A stretch of 49,233 nucleotides of DNA from UBA4486 sp041984885. GTDB taxonomy: Bacteria > Pseudomonadota > Gammaproteobacteria > Eutrophobiales > Eutrophobiaceae. This document shows positions 42,554-49,233 of the stretch, one piece after another. A model generated the notes under the pieces. It was not told the DNA's origin. It saw only the letters and a list, made by a program, of their open reading frames with translations, and made no database searches. The stretch lies in the NCBI GenBank assembly GCA_041984885.1, contig JBHIXH010000016.1:1-49233 (forward strand), read 5' to 3'. Position 1 is the stretch's first letter. Every line of letters begins with the position of its first letter. The translations under genes were made by a program, and so were the position numbers.

Positions 42554-44431
42554 TCACACCTCGTTGTAGATTTTCGCGCCAGATTTCTTGAATTGCTCGG
42601 CCTTCTCCTTCAATCCTGCCTCAATCGCGTCTGCTTCATTGACACCTTTCGCATCGGCATAGTCGCGGATGTCCTGCGTGATTTTCATTGAGCAGAAGTT
42701 CGGCCCGCACATGGAACAGAAGTGTGCCACCTTGTGTGCTTCCTTTGGCAATGTCTGGTCGTGAAACTCGCGTGCCTTGTCCGGATCCAGGCTCAGATTA
42801 AACTGGTCTTCCCAGCGAAACTCAAACCGTGCTTTGGACAACGCATTGTCGCGGATCTGTGCTGATGGATGGCCTTTCGCCAAATCCGCGGCATGCGCAG
42901 CGAGTTTGTAGGTAATGATGCCTTCCTTGACATCGTCCTTGTTCGGCAGTCCCAGGTGTTCTTTCGGTGTGACGTAACATAACATCGCTGTACCGTACCA
43001 GCCGATGTTTGCCGCACCGATGGCCGAAGTGATGTGATCGTAACCGGGAGCGATGTCCGTGGTTAACGGGCCGAGCGTGTAAAACGGGGCCTCGTGACAC
43101 TCGTCCAGTTCCTTCTCCATGTTCTCCTTGATTAACTGCATCGGCACATGACCCGGCCCTTCGATCATGACCTGTACATCGTGCTGCCAGGCGATCTTCG
43201 TTAATTCACCGAGTGTTCTCAACTCGGCAAACTGGGCGGCATCGTTCGCATCCGCGATCGACCCCGGGCGTAAGCCGTCACCCAGTGAAAACGATACGTC
43301 GTACGTTTTCATGATGTCGCAGATGTCCTCGAAGTGCGTATACAGAAAGCTGTCTTTATGATGGGCCAGGCACCATTTCGCCATAATCGAACCGCCGCGC
43401 GAGACGATACCGGTGACACGTTTTGCCGTGAGCGGGATAAATGGCAGGCGCACGCCGGCATGTATCGTAAAGTAATCCACACCCTGCTCGGCCTGCTCGA
43501 TCAACGTGTCGCGGAATAACTCCCACGTCAGTTCCTCGGCCTTGCCGTCGACTTTTTCCAATGCCTGGTAGATGGGTACGGTTCCGATCGGCACCGGTGA
43601 ATTGCGGATGATCCATTCGCGCGTTTCATGAATATGTTTGCCGGTCGATAAGTCCATGACCGTGTCCGCACCCCAGCGAATGGCCCAGGTCATCTTCTCG
43701 ACTTCCTCCTCGATCGATGACGTCACGGCCGAGTTGCCGATGTTCGCGTTCACCTTCACCAGGAAGTTACGACCGATGATCATCGGTTCGGTCTCGGGGT
43801 GGTTAATATTCGCCGGAATGATGGCCCGGCCGGCAGCCACTTCGTCACGGACAAACTCGGGCGTGATGGTCTCCGGTAATAGTGCGCCGAAGGCCTGCCC
43901 CGGATGACACGACTGATTCAGCCAATGCGACTGTGCTGCACGATTCTGGTTTTCACGAATAGCAATAAATTCCATCTCCGGCGTGACGATACCGCGCCGG
44001 GCATAATGCATTTGCGTGACGTTGGCACCGGCATGCGCTACACGTATTGGACGTGCTGTATGGAAGCGGAGTGAGTCCAGGTCTTTTCTGGCCAGTTGCG
44101 CTCGACCGTATTCAGAAGTCAGTTCGGCTTGCGTCTGCGTGTCATCACGTTCAACGATCCAGTTGTCGCGTAACGCTGGCAGACCTTGTCGAATATCAAT
44201 GGCCGCTGCCGGATCGGTATAGGGCCCAGACGTATCGTAGACGGTCACGGGCGGGTTCGGTTGTACCCCGGTTGAGCTGTGCGTGTCAGCCTGCTGAATC
44301 TCGCGCATCGGCACGCGCACATCGTCACGACTGCCGGTGATGTAAATTTTGCTGGAATTCGGAAAGCCATTGATCGCTTTTGGATCGACGGTCGCTTTTT
44401 CACTTAATACCTTGTCTTGTGCCACACTCAT
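42554..44431 (-). CDS. thiC: Phosphomethylpyrimidine synthase ThiC
   Basis: A radical SAM-type enzyme converting aminoimidazole ribotide to the thiamine pyrimidine HMP-P. 625 residues, full length. The N-terminal ThiC domain (GSRDDVRVPMREIQ), the barrel (TPEMEFIAIRENQN, NIGNSAVTSSIEEEVEKM, EQGVDYFTIHAGV, MIEGPGHVPM) and the C-terminal cluster motif in CSMCGPNFCSM are present. AAGGA precedes the ATG. Expression is under the TPP riboswitch just upstream. Confidence 0.98.
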   Translation of the reverse strand: MSVAQDKVLSEKATVDPKAINGFPNSSKIYITGSRDDVRVPMREIQQADTHSSTGVQPNPPVTVYDTSGPYTDPAAAIDIRQGLPALRDNWIVERDDTQTQAELTSEYGRAQLARKDLDSLRFHTARPIRVAHAGANVTQMHYARRGIVTPEMEFIAIRENQNRAAQSHWLNQSCHPGQAFGALLPETITPEFVRDEVAAGRAIIPANINHPETEPMIIGRNFLVKVNANIGNSAVTSSIEEEVEKMTWAIRWGADTVMDLSTGKHIHETREWIIRNSPVPIGTVPIYQALEKVDGKAEELTWELFRDTLIEQAEQGVDYFTIHAGVRLPFIPLTAKRVTGIVSRGGSIMAKWCLAHHKDSFLYTHFEDICDIMKTYDVSFSLGDGLRPGSIADANDAAQFAELRTLGELTKIAWQHDVQVMIEGPGHVPMQLIKENMEKELDECHEAPFYTLGPLTTDIAPGYDHITSAIGAANIGWYGTAMLCYVTPKEHLGLPNKDDVKEGIITYKLAAHAADLAKGHPSAQIRDNALSKARFEFRWEDQFNLSLDPDKAREFHDQTLPKEAHKVAHFCSMCGPNFCSMKITQDIRDYADAKGVNEADAIEAGLKEKAEQFKKSGAKIYNEV

Positions 44432-44483
44432 GCTGTTGTCCTTCGTTTGAAAGTCGATGTGGCCAGAGGCGTAGAGATAAATG

Positions 44484-44570
44484 TGCCTGCTTTCCTACAC
44501 CGGTACTAACCGGATCAGGTTCAAGGGTCACTCTCAGCCACACACAAACCGGGTGGCACCCCTAGCCGCA
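44484..44570 (-). ncRNA. TPP riboswitch (THI element)
   Basis: On the minus strand the conserved THI-box elements occur in order: GGGGTGCC (rc 44555-44562), CTGAGA (rc 44532-44537), ACCTGATC (rc 44513-44520), a short P3-side stem with GGTTAGTACC, and GTAGGAA (rc 44492-44498). It lies about 50 nt upstream of thiC with no terminator between, so translational control is the likelier mode. Confidence 0.95.
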
Positions 44571-44609
44571 ACAAATGGTTCAGTCAAAAGCGACCAAACC
44601 GGATTAATG

Positions 44610-44615
44610 TATAAT
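44610..44615 (+). promoter_or_regulatory. Candidate -10 box for the PIMT-like/rhodanese/tolC unit
   Basis: A perfect TATAAT lies 36 bp before the start codon; no good -35 at 16-18 bp. The thiC transcript start must lie in the same 40-bp stretch on the other strand. Confidence 0.35.
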
Positions 44616-44650
44616 AACACCAATTTAATTTCTGTAATCAGGGTGTTTTG

Positions 44651-45304
44651 ATGGACTTCGAACTCGCTCGGCACAACATGATTGATCAGCAAATCCGCAC
44701 CTGGGAGGTGTTTGATCAGCAGGTGCTTGACGCCCTTTCTGCGCTGCCGCGTGAGCAATTTATACCGGAAAAATATCAGGCGCTGGCATTGGCTGACACG
44801 TCCATCCCACTGCCACACGGCCAGGTCACAATGACACCGAAAACCGAGGCGCGCATGTTACAGGCGCTACAATTAAAATCGACTGACCGCGTACTCGAGA
44901 TCGGCACCGGCTGCGCCTATGTCACGGCGATTCTCGGCAAACTCTGCCGCGAGGTGGTCAGTCTCGACATTCATTCTGAATTTACATCAACCGCGACCAT
45001 TCAATTACAAAAATGTGGGCTAACGAATGTCCGCCTGCTGACCGGGGACGGTGTCAATGGCCATGCGGAGATGGCACCTTATGATGTTATCGTCGTCACC
45101 GGCTCGGTCGGGACAGAACCGGTGGCATTTCGGCAACAACTGGCCATGAACGGGCGCTTGTTCATTATTGTTGGCCAGTCTCCGGTGATGGAAGCGCAGT
45201 TAATTACCCGTCTGGATGAAAATCGCTGTCATAAGGTCACGCTGTTTGAAACCGATCTGCCGCCGTTGCTGGGTGCCAAACCCAAACCCGAGTTCCGGCT
45301 CTAA
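44651..45304 (+). CDS. Degenerate PIMT-family methyltransferase upstream of tolC
   Basis: A 217-residue homologue of protein-L-isoaspartate methyltransferase. The fold motifs remain (MIDQQIRTWEVFDQQVLDAL, VLEIGTGCAYVTAIL), but the catalytic-side segments differ from the true enzymes: GTGCAY in place of GTGCGY, and VVTGSVGTEPVAFRQQL in place of the VTAAP.IP..L..QL pattern. It probably has another role. It heads a plus-strand unit with rhodanese, tolC and a hydrolase; homologous genes next to tolC occur in other gammaproteobacteria. Confidence 0.85.
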   Translation: MDFELARHNMIDQQIRTWEVFDQQVLDALSALPREQFIPEKYQALALADTSIPLPHGQVTMTPKTEARMLQALQLKSTDRVLEIGTGCAYVTAILGKLCREVVSLDIHSEFTSTATIQLQKCGLTNVRLLTGDGVNGHAEMAPYDVIVVTGSVGTEPVAFRQQLAMNGRLFIIVGQSPVMEAQLITRLDENRCHKVTLFETDLPPLLGAKPKPEFRL

Positions 45305-45322
45305 AACCACACTGTACTTTGC

Positions 45323-45640
45323 ATGGATCAAATTTCTGTACAACAGTTAAAGACATTGCAGGAATCCGGTGAAAACTGGCAGGTGCTGGATGTACGTGAA
45401 ACCTGGGAGTACGAAATCTGTCATATCCCGGACTCGAAACATATTCCGATGCAGGACATCCCTTCGATGCTGGACAAACTGGATCAACAGGCCAATATTG
45501 CGGTGCTCTGTCACCATGGCATGCGCAGTCTGCAAGTTGCCGCGTATCTTGAGCGGGAAGGATTTAACCATGTCGTCAATGTCACCGGCGGCATCGATGC
45601 CTGGGCAAGCGAGATTGACTCGAGCATGCAGCGATATTAA
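45323..45640 (+). CDS. Rhodanese-like domain protein
   Basis: A 105-residue single rhodanese domain. The CH2A-type segment VLDVRETWEYEICHIPDSKHIPM and active-site loop VLCHHGMRSLQVA (Cys persulfide site) are intact, and the C-terminal GGIDAWASEID is typical. Likely sulfurtransferase or sulfur carrier; partner unknown. It sits 18 nt after the PIMT-like gene and about 98 bp before tolC. Confidence 0.9.
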   Translation: MDQISVQQLKTLQESGENWQVLDVRETWEYEICHIPDSKHIPMQDIPSMLDKLDQQANIAVLCHHGMRSLQVAAYLEREGFNHVVNVTGGIDAWASEIDSSMQRY

Positions 45641-45738
45641 TAAAAAGTCTTTTTGATCGAACGCGAGTAAACCGTTAATCTGAGTATGGTTCCGGATGAA
45701 CCGATAACACTATTTGCTGACATTTATAAATAAAAAAA

Positions 45739-47058
45739 ATGAACCCGTTAATATACCGAGGCGCCATCGCCGCCGTCATTTTCTGCCTGTCAGTTGCTGC
45801 TTCTGCCGCTGATCTTCTTGCTGTCTACCAACAGGCTGAACAAAATGATGCCGAGTTTAAACAGGTGCTGGCAACGCACCGGGCAACGCTGGAGGTGCTG
45901 CCACAAGCACAGGCCCTGCTGTATCCGTCTGTCAATTTGACTGCGAACACACGCTCAAATGATCAGGACATTTCTACCGGCGGCTTCGGCGCCTCGGGAG
46001 AAGTTGGATTTAACAGTCATGGATACAGCCTGGATGTGACACAGACCCTGTTTCGGCGCGATCGCTTTCTTGCCCTTGATCAAAGCGAGACCCGCATTCA
46101 ACAATCCGTTGCCAATGTGGAGTCAGCGCGGCAGGACCTGATGTTACGTGTGGCCGAGAGATACTTCGATGCATTACGCGCACAGGACAACATTGAGTTT
46201 GCCAGGGCCGAGGAAATTTCTCTTAAACGCCAACTGGAGCAGGCCGAGCAGCGCTTCGAAGTCGGTTTAATCGCGATTACCGATGTTCAGGAAGCCCGCG
46301 CCGGTTATGACCGCTCCCGTGCCGGCCAAATCCTGGCGGAGAACCAGCTGGATAACGCGGTCGAGGCATTACGTGAAGTCACGGGTGAATACCTGGACGG
46401 GTTTTCCAAATTGACCGAAATGATGCCACTGGTCGAACCGACACCGGCAGCGATTGAACAATGGACGAACCAGTCCCTGCAAAATAACCTGAATGTCCTC
46501 TCGGCCCGACATGAAGCCGACGTGATTCGTCAGGAAATCGATGTGCAGAAAGCCGGACATTATCCCACGCTCGACCTGGTGGCGCGTCATGGTTACGATT
46601 CTTCCGGTGGTCGATTTGGTGGTACGCAAACACACACCACGTCTGTCGGCGTCGAACTGGCTGTACCGATCTTTCAGGGTGGGCTGGTTAATTCCAGGGT
46701 ACGGGAAGCCCATGAGAACTATTCCGCCAGCATGCAGTTGCTTGAACAGCGAAGAAGGGCAGCGCAACGATTAACACGTCAATCCTATCTCGGCGTGATT
46801 TCCGGCATCAGCCAGGTGAACGCATTAAAACAGGCCGTCGTTTCCAGTGAAACCGCTTTACAGGCGACGGAAGCCGGCTTTGAAGTCGGCACCCGCACAG
46901 CGGTCGATGTGGTTGCGGCAGAACGTACAACATTGCAGGCGCGGCGCGATTATTCCAGCGCACGCTACGATTACCTGCTCGACACATTGCGACTCAAACA
47001 AGCCGCTGGCAGTTTATCGGTAGAAGACCTTAGCCAGATTAATTCCTGGCTCGAATAA
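45739..47058 (+). CDS. tolC: TolC family outer membrane channel protein
   Basis: A 439-residue outer-membrane efflux/secretion duct. Sec signal peptide ending near ASAADLLAVYQQA, then two OEP repeats with the alternating helical pattern: PQAQALLYPSVNL, LDVTQTLFRRDRFLALDQSE, LMLRVAERYFDALRAQDN, RFEVGLIAITDVQEARAGYD in the first; GHYPTLDLVARHGYD, VPIFQGGLVNSRVREA, GFEVGTRTAVDVVAAERT in the second. No inner-membrane pump lies beside it in the window. A hydrolase gene follows 18 nt later. Confidence 0.93.
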   Translation: MNPLIYRGAIAAVIFCLSVAASAADLLAVYQQAEQNDAEFKQVLATHRATLEVLPQAQALLYPSVNLTANTRSNDQDISTGGFGASGEVGFNSHGYSLDVTQTLFRRDRFLALDQSETRIQQSVANVESARQDLMLRVAERYFDALRAQDNIEFARAEEISLKRQLEQAEQRFEVGLIAITDVQEARAGYDRSRAGQILAENQLDNAVEALREVTGEYLDGFSKLTEMMPLVEPTPAAIEQWTNQSLQNNLNVLSARHEADVIRQEIDVQKAGHYPTLDLVARHGYDSSGGRFGGTQTHTTSVGVELAVPIFQGGLVNSRVREAHENYSASMQLLEQRRRAAQRLTRQSYLGVISGISQVNALKQAVVSSETALQATEAGFEVGTRTAVDVVAAERTTLQARRDYSSARYDYLLDTLRLKQAAGSLSVEDLSQINSWLE

Positions 47059-47076
47059 TTATCCGGAGACAATTAC

Positions 47077-47643
47077 ATGCAGGAAAACCAGTTTTTATGT
47101 GAAGCCGACGATAGTGTGCTGGTTGTCATCGATGTTCAGCCAAAATTGACTGCCGCGATGCCAACGAAAGTACTGGCGCGGCTACAACGAAATTCCGGTT
47201 TGTTACTGCGTGCAGCCGGACAACTGGGCGTCCCGGTTATCGCAACCGAACAATATCCAAAGGGCCTGGGCAACCTGGAACCGGCAATACTCAAATTAAT
47301 GCCGGAAGGCAGTCAGTGTATTGAAAAGACCAGTTTTTCCTGTGCCGCCTCGGATGAATTTAATCAACACCTGCAGTCGACTGACAGGAAGCAGGTGATA
47401 TTACTCGGCATGGAGGCGCATATCTGTATTTTTCAAACCGCCATCGATCTGATGAAGCAGGATTACGCCGTGTTCGTTGTCATCGACGGTGTCTGTTCAC
47501 GACAACGTGAAAACTATGAAACCGGGTTGTTACGTTTACGGCAAGCCGGTGTGGTGACGTGTGATACGGAATCCGTACTGTTTGAGTGGCTGCGGGATGC
47601 GAAACATCCCGAGTTCAAGGCGATCTCCGCGTTACTGCGGTAA
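47077..47643 (+). CDS. Isochorismatase family hydrolase (YcaC-like)
   Basis: 188 residues of the cysteine hydrolase fold. The triad is recognisable: Asp in LVVIDVQPKLTAAM, Lys in CIEKTSFSC, and Cys in GMEAHICIFQTAIDL. The short form resembles YcaC-type nicotinamidase-related hydrolases of unknown substrate. Same strand as tolC, and its stop abuts the convergent membrane protein. Confidence 0.9.
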   Translation: MQENQFLCEADDSVLVVIDVQPKLTAAMPTKVLARLQRNSGLLLRAAGQLGVPVIATEQYPKGLGNLEPAILKLMPEGSQCIEKTSFSCAASDEFNQHLQSTDRKQVILLGMEAHICIFQTAIDLMKQDYAVFVVIDGVCSRQRENYETGLLRLRQAGVVTCDTESVLFEWLRDAKHPEFKAISALLR

Positions 47644-48045
47644 CTACTCTGCCGGCGGTTGTCTGACCGGCCAGAAAAAACCATTGACGATGACGGCGCT
47701 GGTTGTCGCTACAATAGCAGCGACAAAAATATTCTGCGCACCCTGTATTGAGCAGGTGGTCAACATCGCACCGAGTATCACCACCGCCAACAAGACTACC
47801 CGCGCTGATTGCACGATTGCCCGGGATAGCCTGTGCCAGTTGAAACGCAGCAATGCCTGACCCGGTAACGTAGCAATCATCAACAATGTCAGTACCAGCT
47901 TGGCCTGACTGGAATACCAGACAGTCAGTTCGGTTTGATAATAGAGTAATGTGCCGAACCAGATGCAGAATGCGAGGAACCCGAGCTCTGCCAGCAGCAG
48001 CGCCTTCAGGTTCAGCGTGGATGTGTTCTCGTTGGTACGTTGCAT
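47644..48045 (-). CDS. Small four-segment membrane protein of unknown function
   Basis: 133 residues with about four hydrophobic segments (ALLLAELGFLAFCIWFGTLL, KLVLTLLMIATLPGQALL, SARVVLLAVVILGAMLT, FVAAIVATTSAVIVNGFFW). I recognise no family. Its stop is adjacent to that of the convergent hydrolase. The 220 bp upstream (48046-48265) are AT-rich with no further gene seen. Confidence 0.6.
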   Translation of the reverse strand: MQRTNENTSTLNLKALLLAELGFLAFCIWFGTLLYYQTELTVWYSSQAKLVLTLLMIATLPGQALLRFNWHRLSRAIVQSARVVLLAVVILGAMLTTCSIQGAQNIFVAAIVATTSAVIVNGFFWPVRQPPAE

Positions 48046-48265
48046 TGTAAATTGCCTTTACCCAGGCTATCCGCAATGCCCGTGCCAATAGAAAAATTAT
48101 TAATCTAAAATTTCATTGTGCAGTGTATGCCTTTTATTTATCTATTTATATCAATAGCATACAACACTCTTCACGCCTCGACTGGAGAAGCCTGGTAGGT
48201 TTCGAAGTGGTAGTTCAGCCGACAACCTGCAGGCAATTCGTCGTCTCGCAGTGACACTGCAAGGG

Positions 48266-49233
48266 CTACAGGTATTTTTCGATCGTCTGTACCAGTGTGG
48301 CCTTTTTGACCGGTTTGCCCAGATGTGTATCACAGCCCGCCTCAAGGCACTTGTCGATTTCCTCTTTAATCGCATGCGCGGTTAACGCAATGATCGGGGT
48401 GCGACTGGATTTATTGTTTAGTTCATAAGCACGAATCTGTCGTGTTGCCTCGTGACCGTCCATGACCGGCATTTGCACATCCATTAACACGATGTCGAAA
48501 TCCTGTTCACTGAAGCGATCAACCGCAAGTTGACCGTTTTCCGCCTCGGTGATCACGTGTTCACTGTTCTTCAGATAGGCTTTTATCAATAATCGATTAT
48601 CCGGATTGTCTTCTACCAACAGAATCTGCGCGGCCTTGCCGTTTGAAGGTCCGGTCTCGACGGTGCGTGTATCCGACTGATCGTCACTGCTTTCATTTAA
48701 CAATGTTGCATTAATGCTCTTTAATAATTCCGCCCGCTTGATTGGCTTGGTCAGATAAGCGCCAAGCGACATCTCCCTGGCTCGTTGTACATCTTTGCCC
48801 ATATCGGCCGAGCTGATCATTAGCACTTTATCCAGTTTTATGCCCTTGCTGCGCATCGCTTCCGCCAGTTCAAAGCCGTCCAGCTCAGGCATTCGACAAT
48901 CAATCAAAGCAAGATCAAATTGCCTGTTCTGTTGCATTTCGATCTCAATCAACTCCAGTGCCTGTTTACCACTGCTGGCATCGGTCGCTTCCGCGCCAAG
49001 GGCAGTCACATTTTCACGCAGGATCAATCGATTCGTGGCGTTATCGTCCACGATCAAAATACGTCGACCGCTTAAATCCCGTTCTATCCTGTAACGGCCG
49101 GAGATTTCAGTCACTTCCTCATCCCGTGGCAAGTAAACAAGAAATGAAAATGTACTGCCCTCACCCTCAACACTGTCGACCCAGATTTTTCCCTTCATCA
49201 TCATGGCCAGACTCTTGGAGATGGTCAGTCCCA
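48266..49233 (-). CDS. Hybrid sensor histidine kinase, C-terminal part, cut by window
   Basis: The 3' 968 bases of a gene continuing beyond the right edge. The visible part begins in the HATPase_c G2 region (GLTISKSLAMMMKGKIWVDS) and reads EGEGSTFSFLVYLP. Two receiver domains follow: the first with phospho-Asp in ALIDCRMPELDGFEL, the second with VLMDVQMPVMDGHEATRQI and the Lys of LGKPVKK. No HPt domain follows. Architecture is of the BarA/RpfC-like hybrid type; the sensor input is not visible. Confidence 0.94.
   Translation of the reverse strand, partial: GLTISKSLAMMMKGKIWVDSVEGEGSTFSFLVYLPRDEEVTEISGRYRIERDLSGRRILIVDDNATNRLILRENVTALGAEATDASSGKQALELIEIEMQQNRQFDLALIDCRMPELDGFELAEAMRSKGIKLDKVLMISSADMGKDVQRAREMSLGAYLTKPIKRAELLKSINATLLNESSDDQSDTRTVETGPSNGKAAQILLVEDNPDNRLLIKAYLKNSEHVITEAENGQLAVDRFSEQDFDIVLMDVQMPVMDGHEATRQIRAYELNNKSSRTPIIALTAHAIKEEIDKCLEAGCDTHLGKPVKKATLVQTIEKYL

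Overview
The window is a near-contiguous stretch of chromosomal housekeeping DNA, most likely from a free-living, flagellated gammaproteobacterium outside the enterics. The evidence is conserved gene order: initiator tRNA-rimP-nusA-infB, surE-pcm-nlpD-rpoS, and mltD next to a yafS-like methyltransferase, rnhA and dnaQ. A PBP1b gene is paired with a TPR lipoprotein of the Pseudomonas LpoP type, and thiC is preceded by a TPP riboswitch. No insertion sequence, prophage, integrase, rRNA or CRISPR array was seen. The genus cannot be fixed from the sequence alone.

Layout. 1-4.6 kb: infB (cut by the window edge), nusA and rimP on the minus strand, with a terminator-like hairpin in the rimP leader. 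Upstream is an intact initiator tRNA flanked by tRNA fragments, with a clear promoter. 4.6-7.1 kb: the AmmeMemoRadiSam triad, amrS divergent from amrB-amrA. 7.2-10.4 kb: a GYF/pentapeptide membrane protein, fliK, a FlhB-tail protein and a secreted unknown. 10.4-14.7 kb: PBP1b with an LpoP-like lipoprotein, a histone H1-like repeat protein and adk. 14.7-21.3 kb: an Mth938-like protein, then argD-argF-surE-pcm-nlpD-rpoS on the minus strand, and a PuuD-like membrane protein. 21.4-29.4 kb: an orphan HyuB, grxD, dnaQ, rnhA, the yafS-like gene, mltD, and aas carrying a one-base frameshift. 29.4-36.9 kb: a DUF302 protein, an exported isoaspartyl-methyltransferase homologue, apt, an unusual SDR, and a tight five-gene plus-strand cluster (glycosyltransferase, phosphatase-like, nucleosidase-like, spore-photoproduct-lyase-like, PutP-type symporter). 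36.9-39.7 kb: signalling genes (receiver-GGDEF, single receiver, GAF histidine kinase). 39.9-44.6 kb: glnE encoded as two overlapping genes, then thiC with its riboswitch. 44.6-49.2 kb: a degenerate PIMT homologue, rhodanese, tolC-like, isochorismatase-like hydrolase, a small membrane protein, and the end of a hybrid histidine kinase.

Working together: translation and transcription factors, cell-wall synthesis and remodelling (PBP1b/LpoP-like, MltD, NlpD), arginine synthesis, stationary-phase and protein-repair functions (RpoS, SurE, three PIMT homologues), replication proofreading, thiamine synthesis and nitrogen control. The least conventional parts are the two-gene glnE, the nucleosidase-like/SPL-like cluster, the AmmeMemoRadiSam triad, the decayed tRNA surroundings, and the aas frameshift that falls exactly in an acyltransferase motif.
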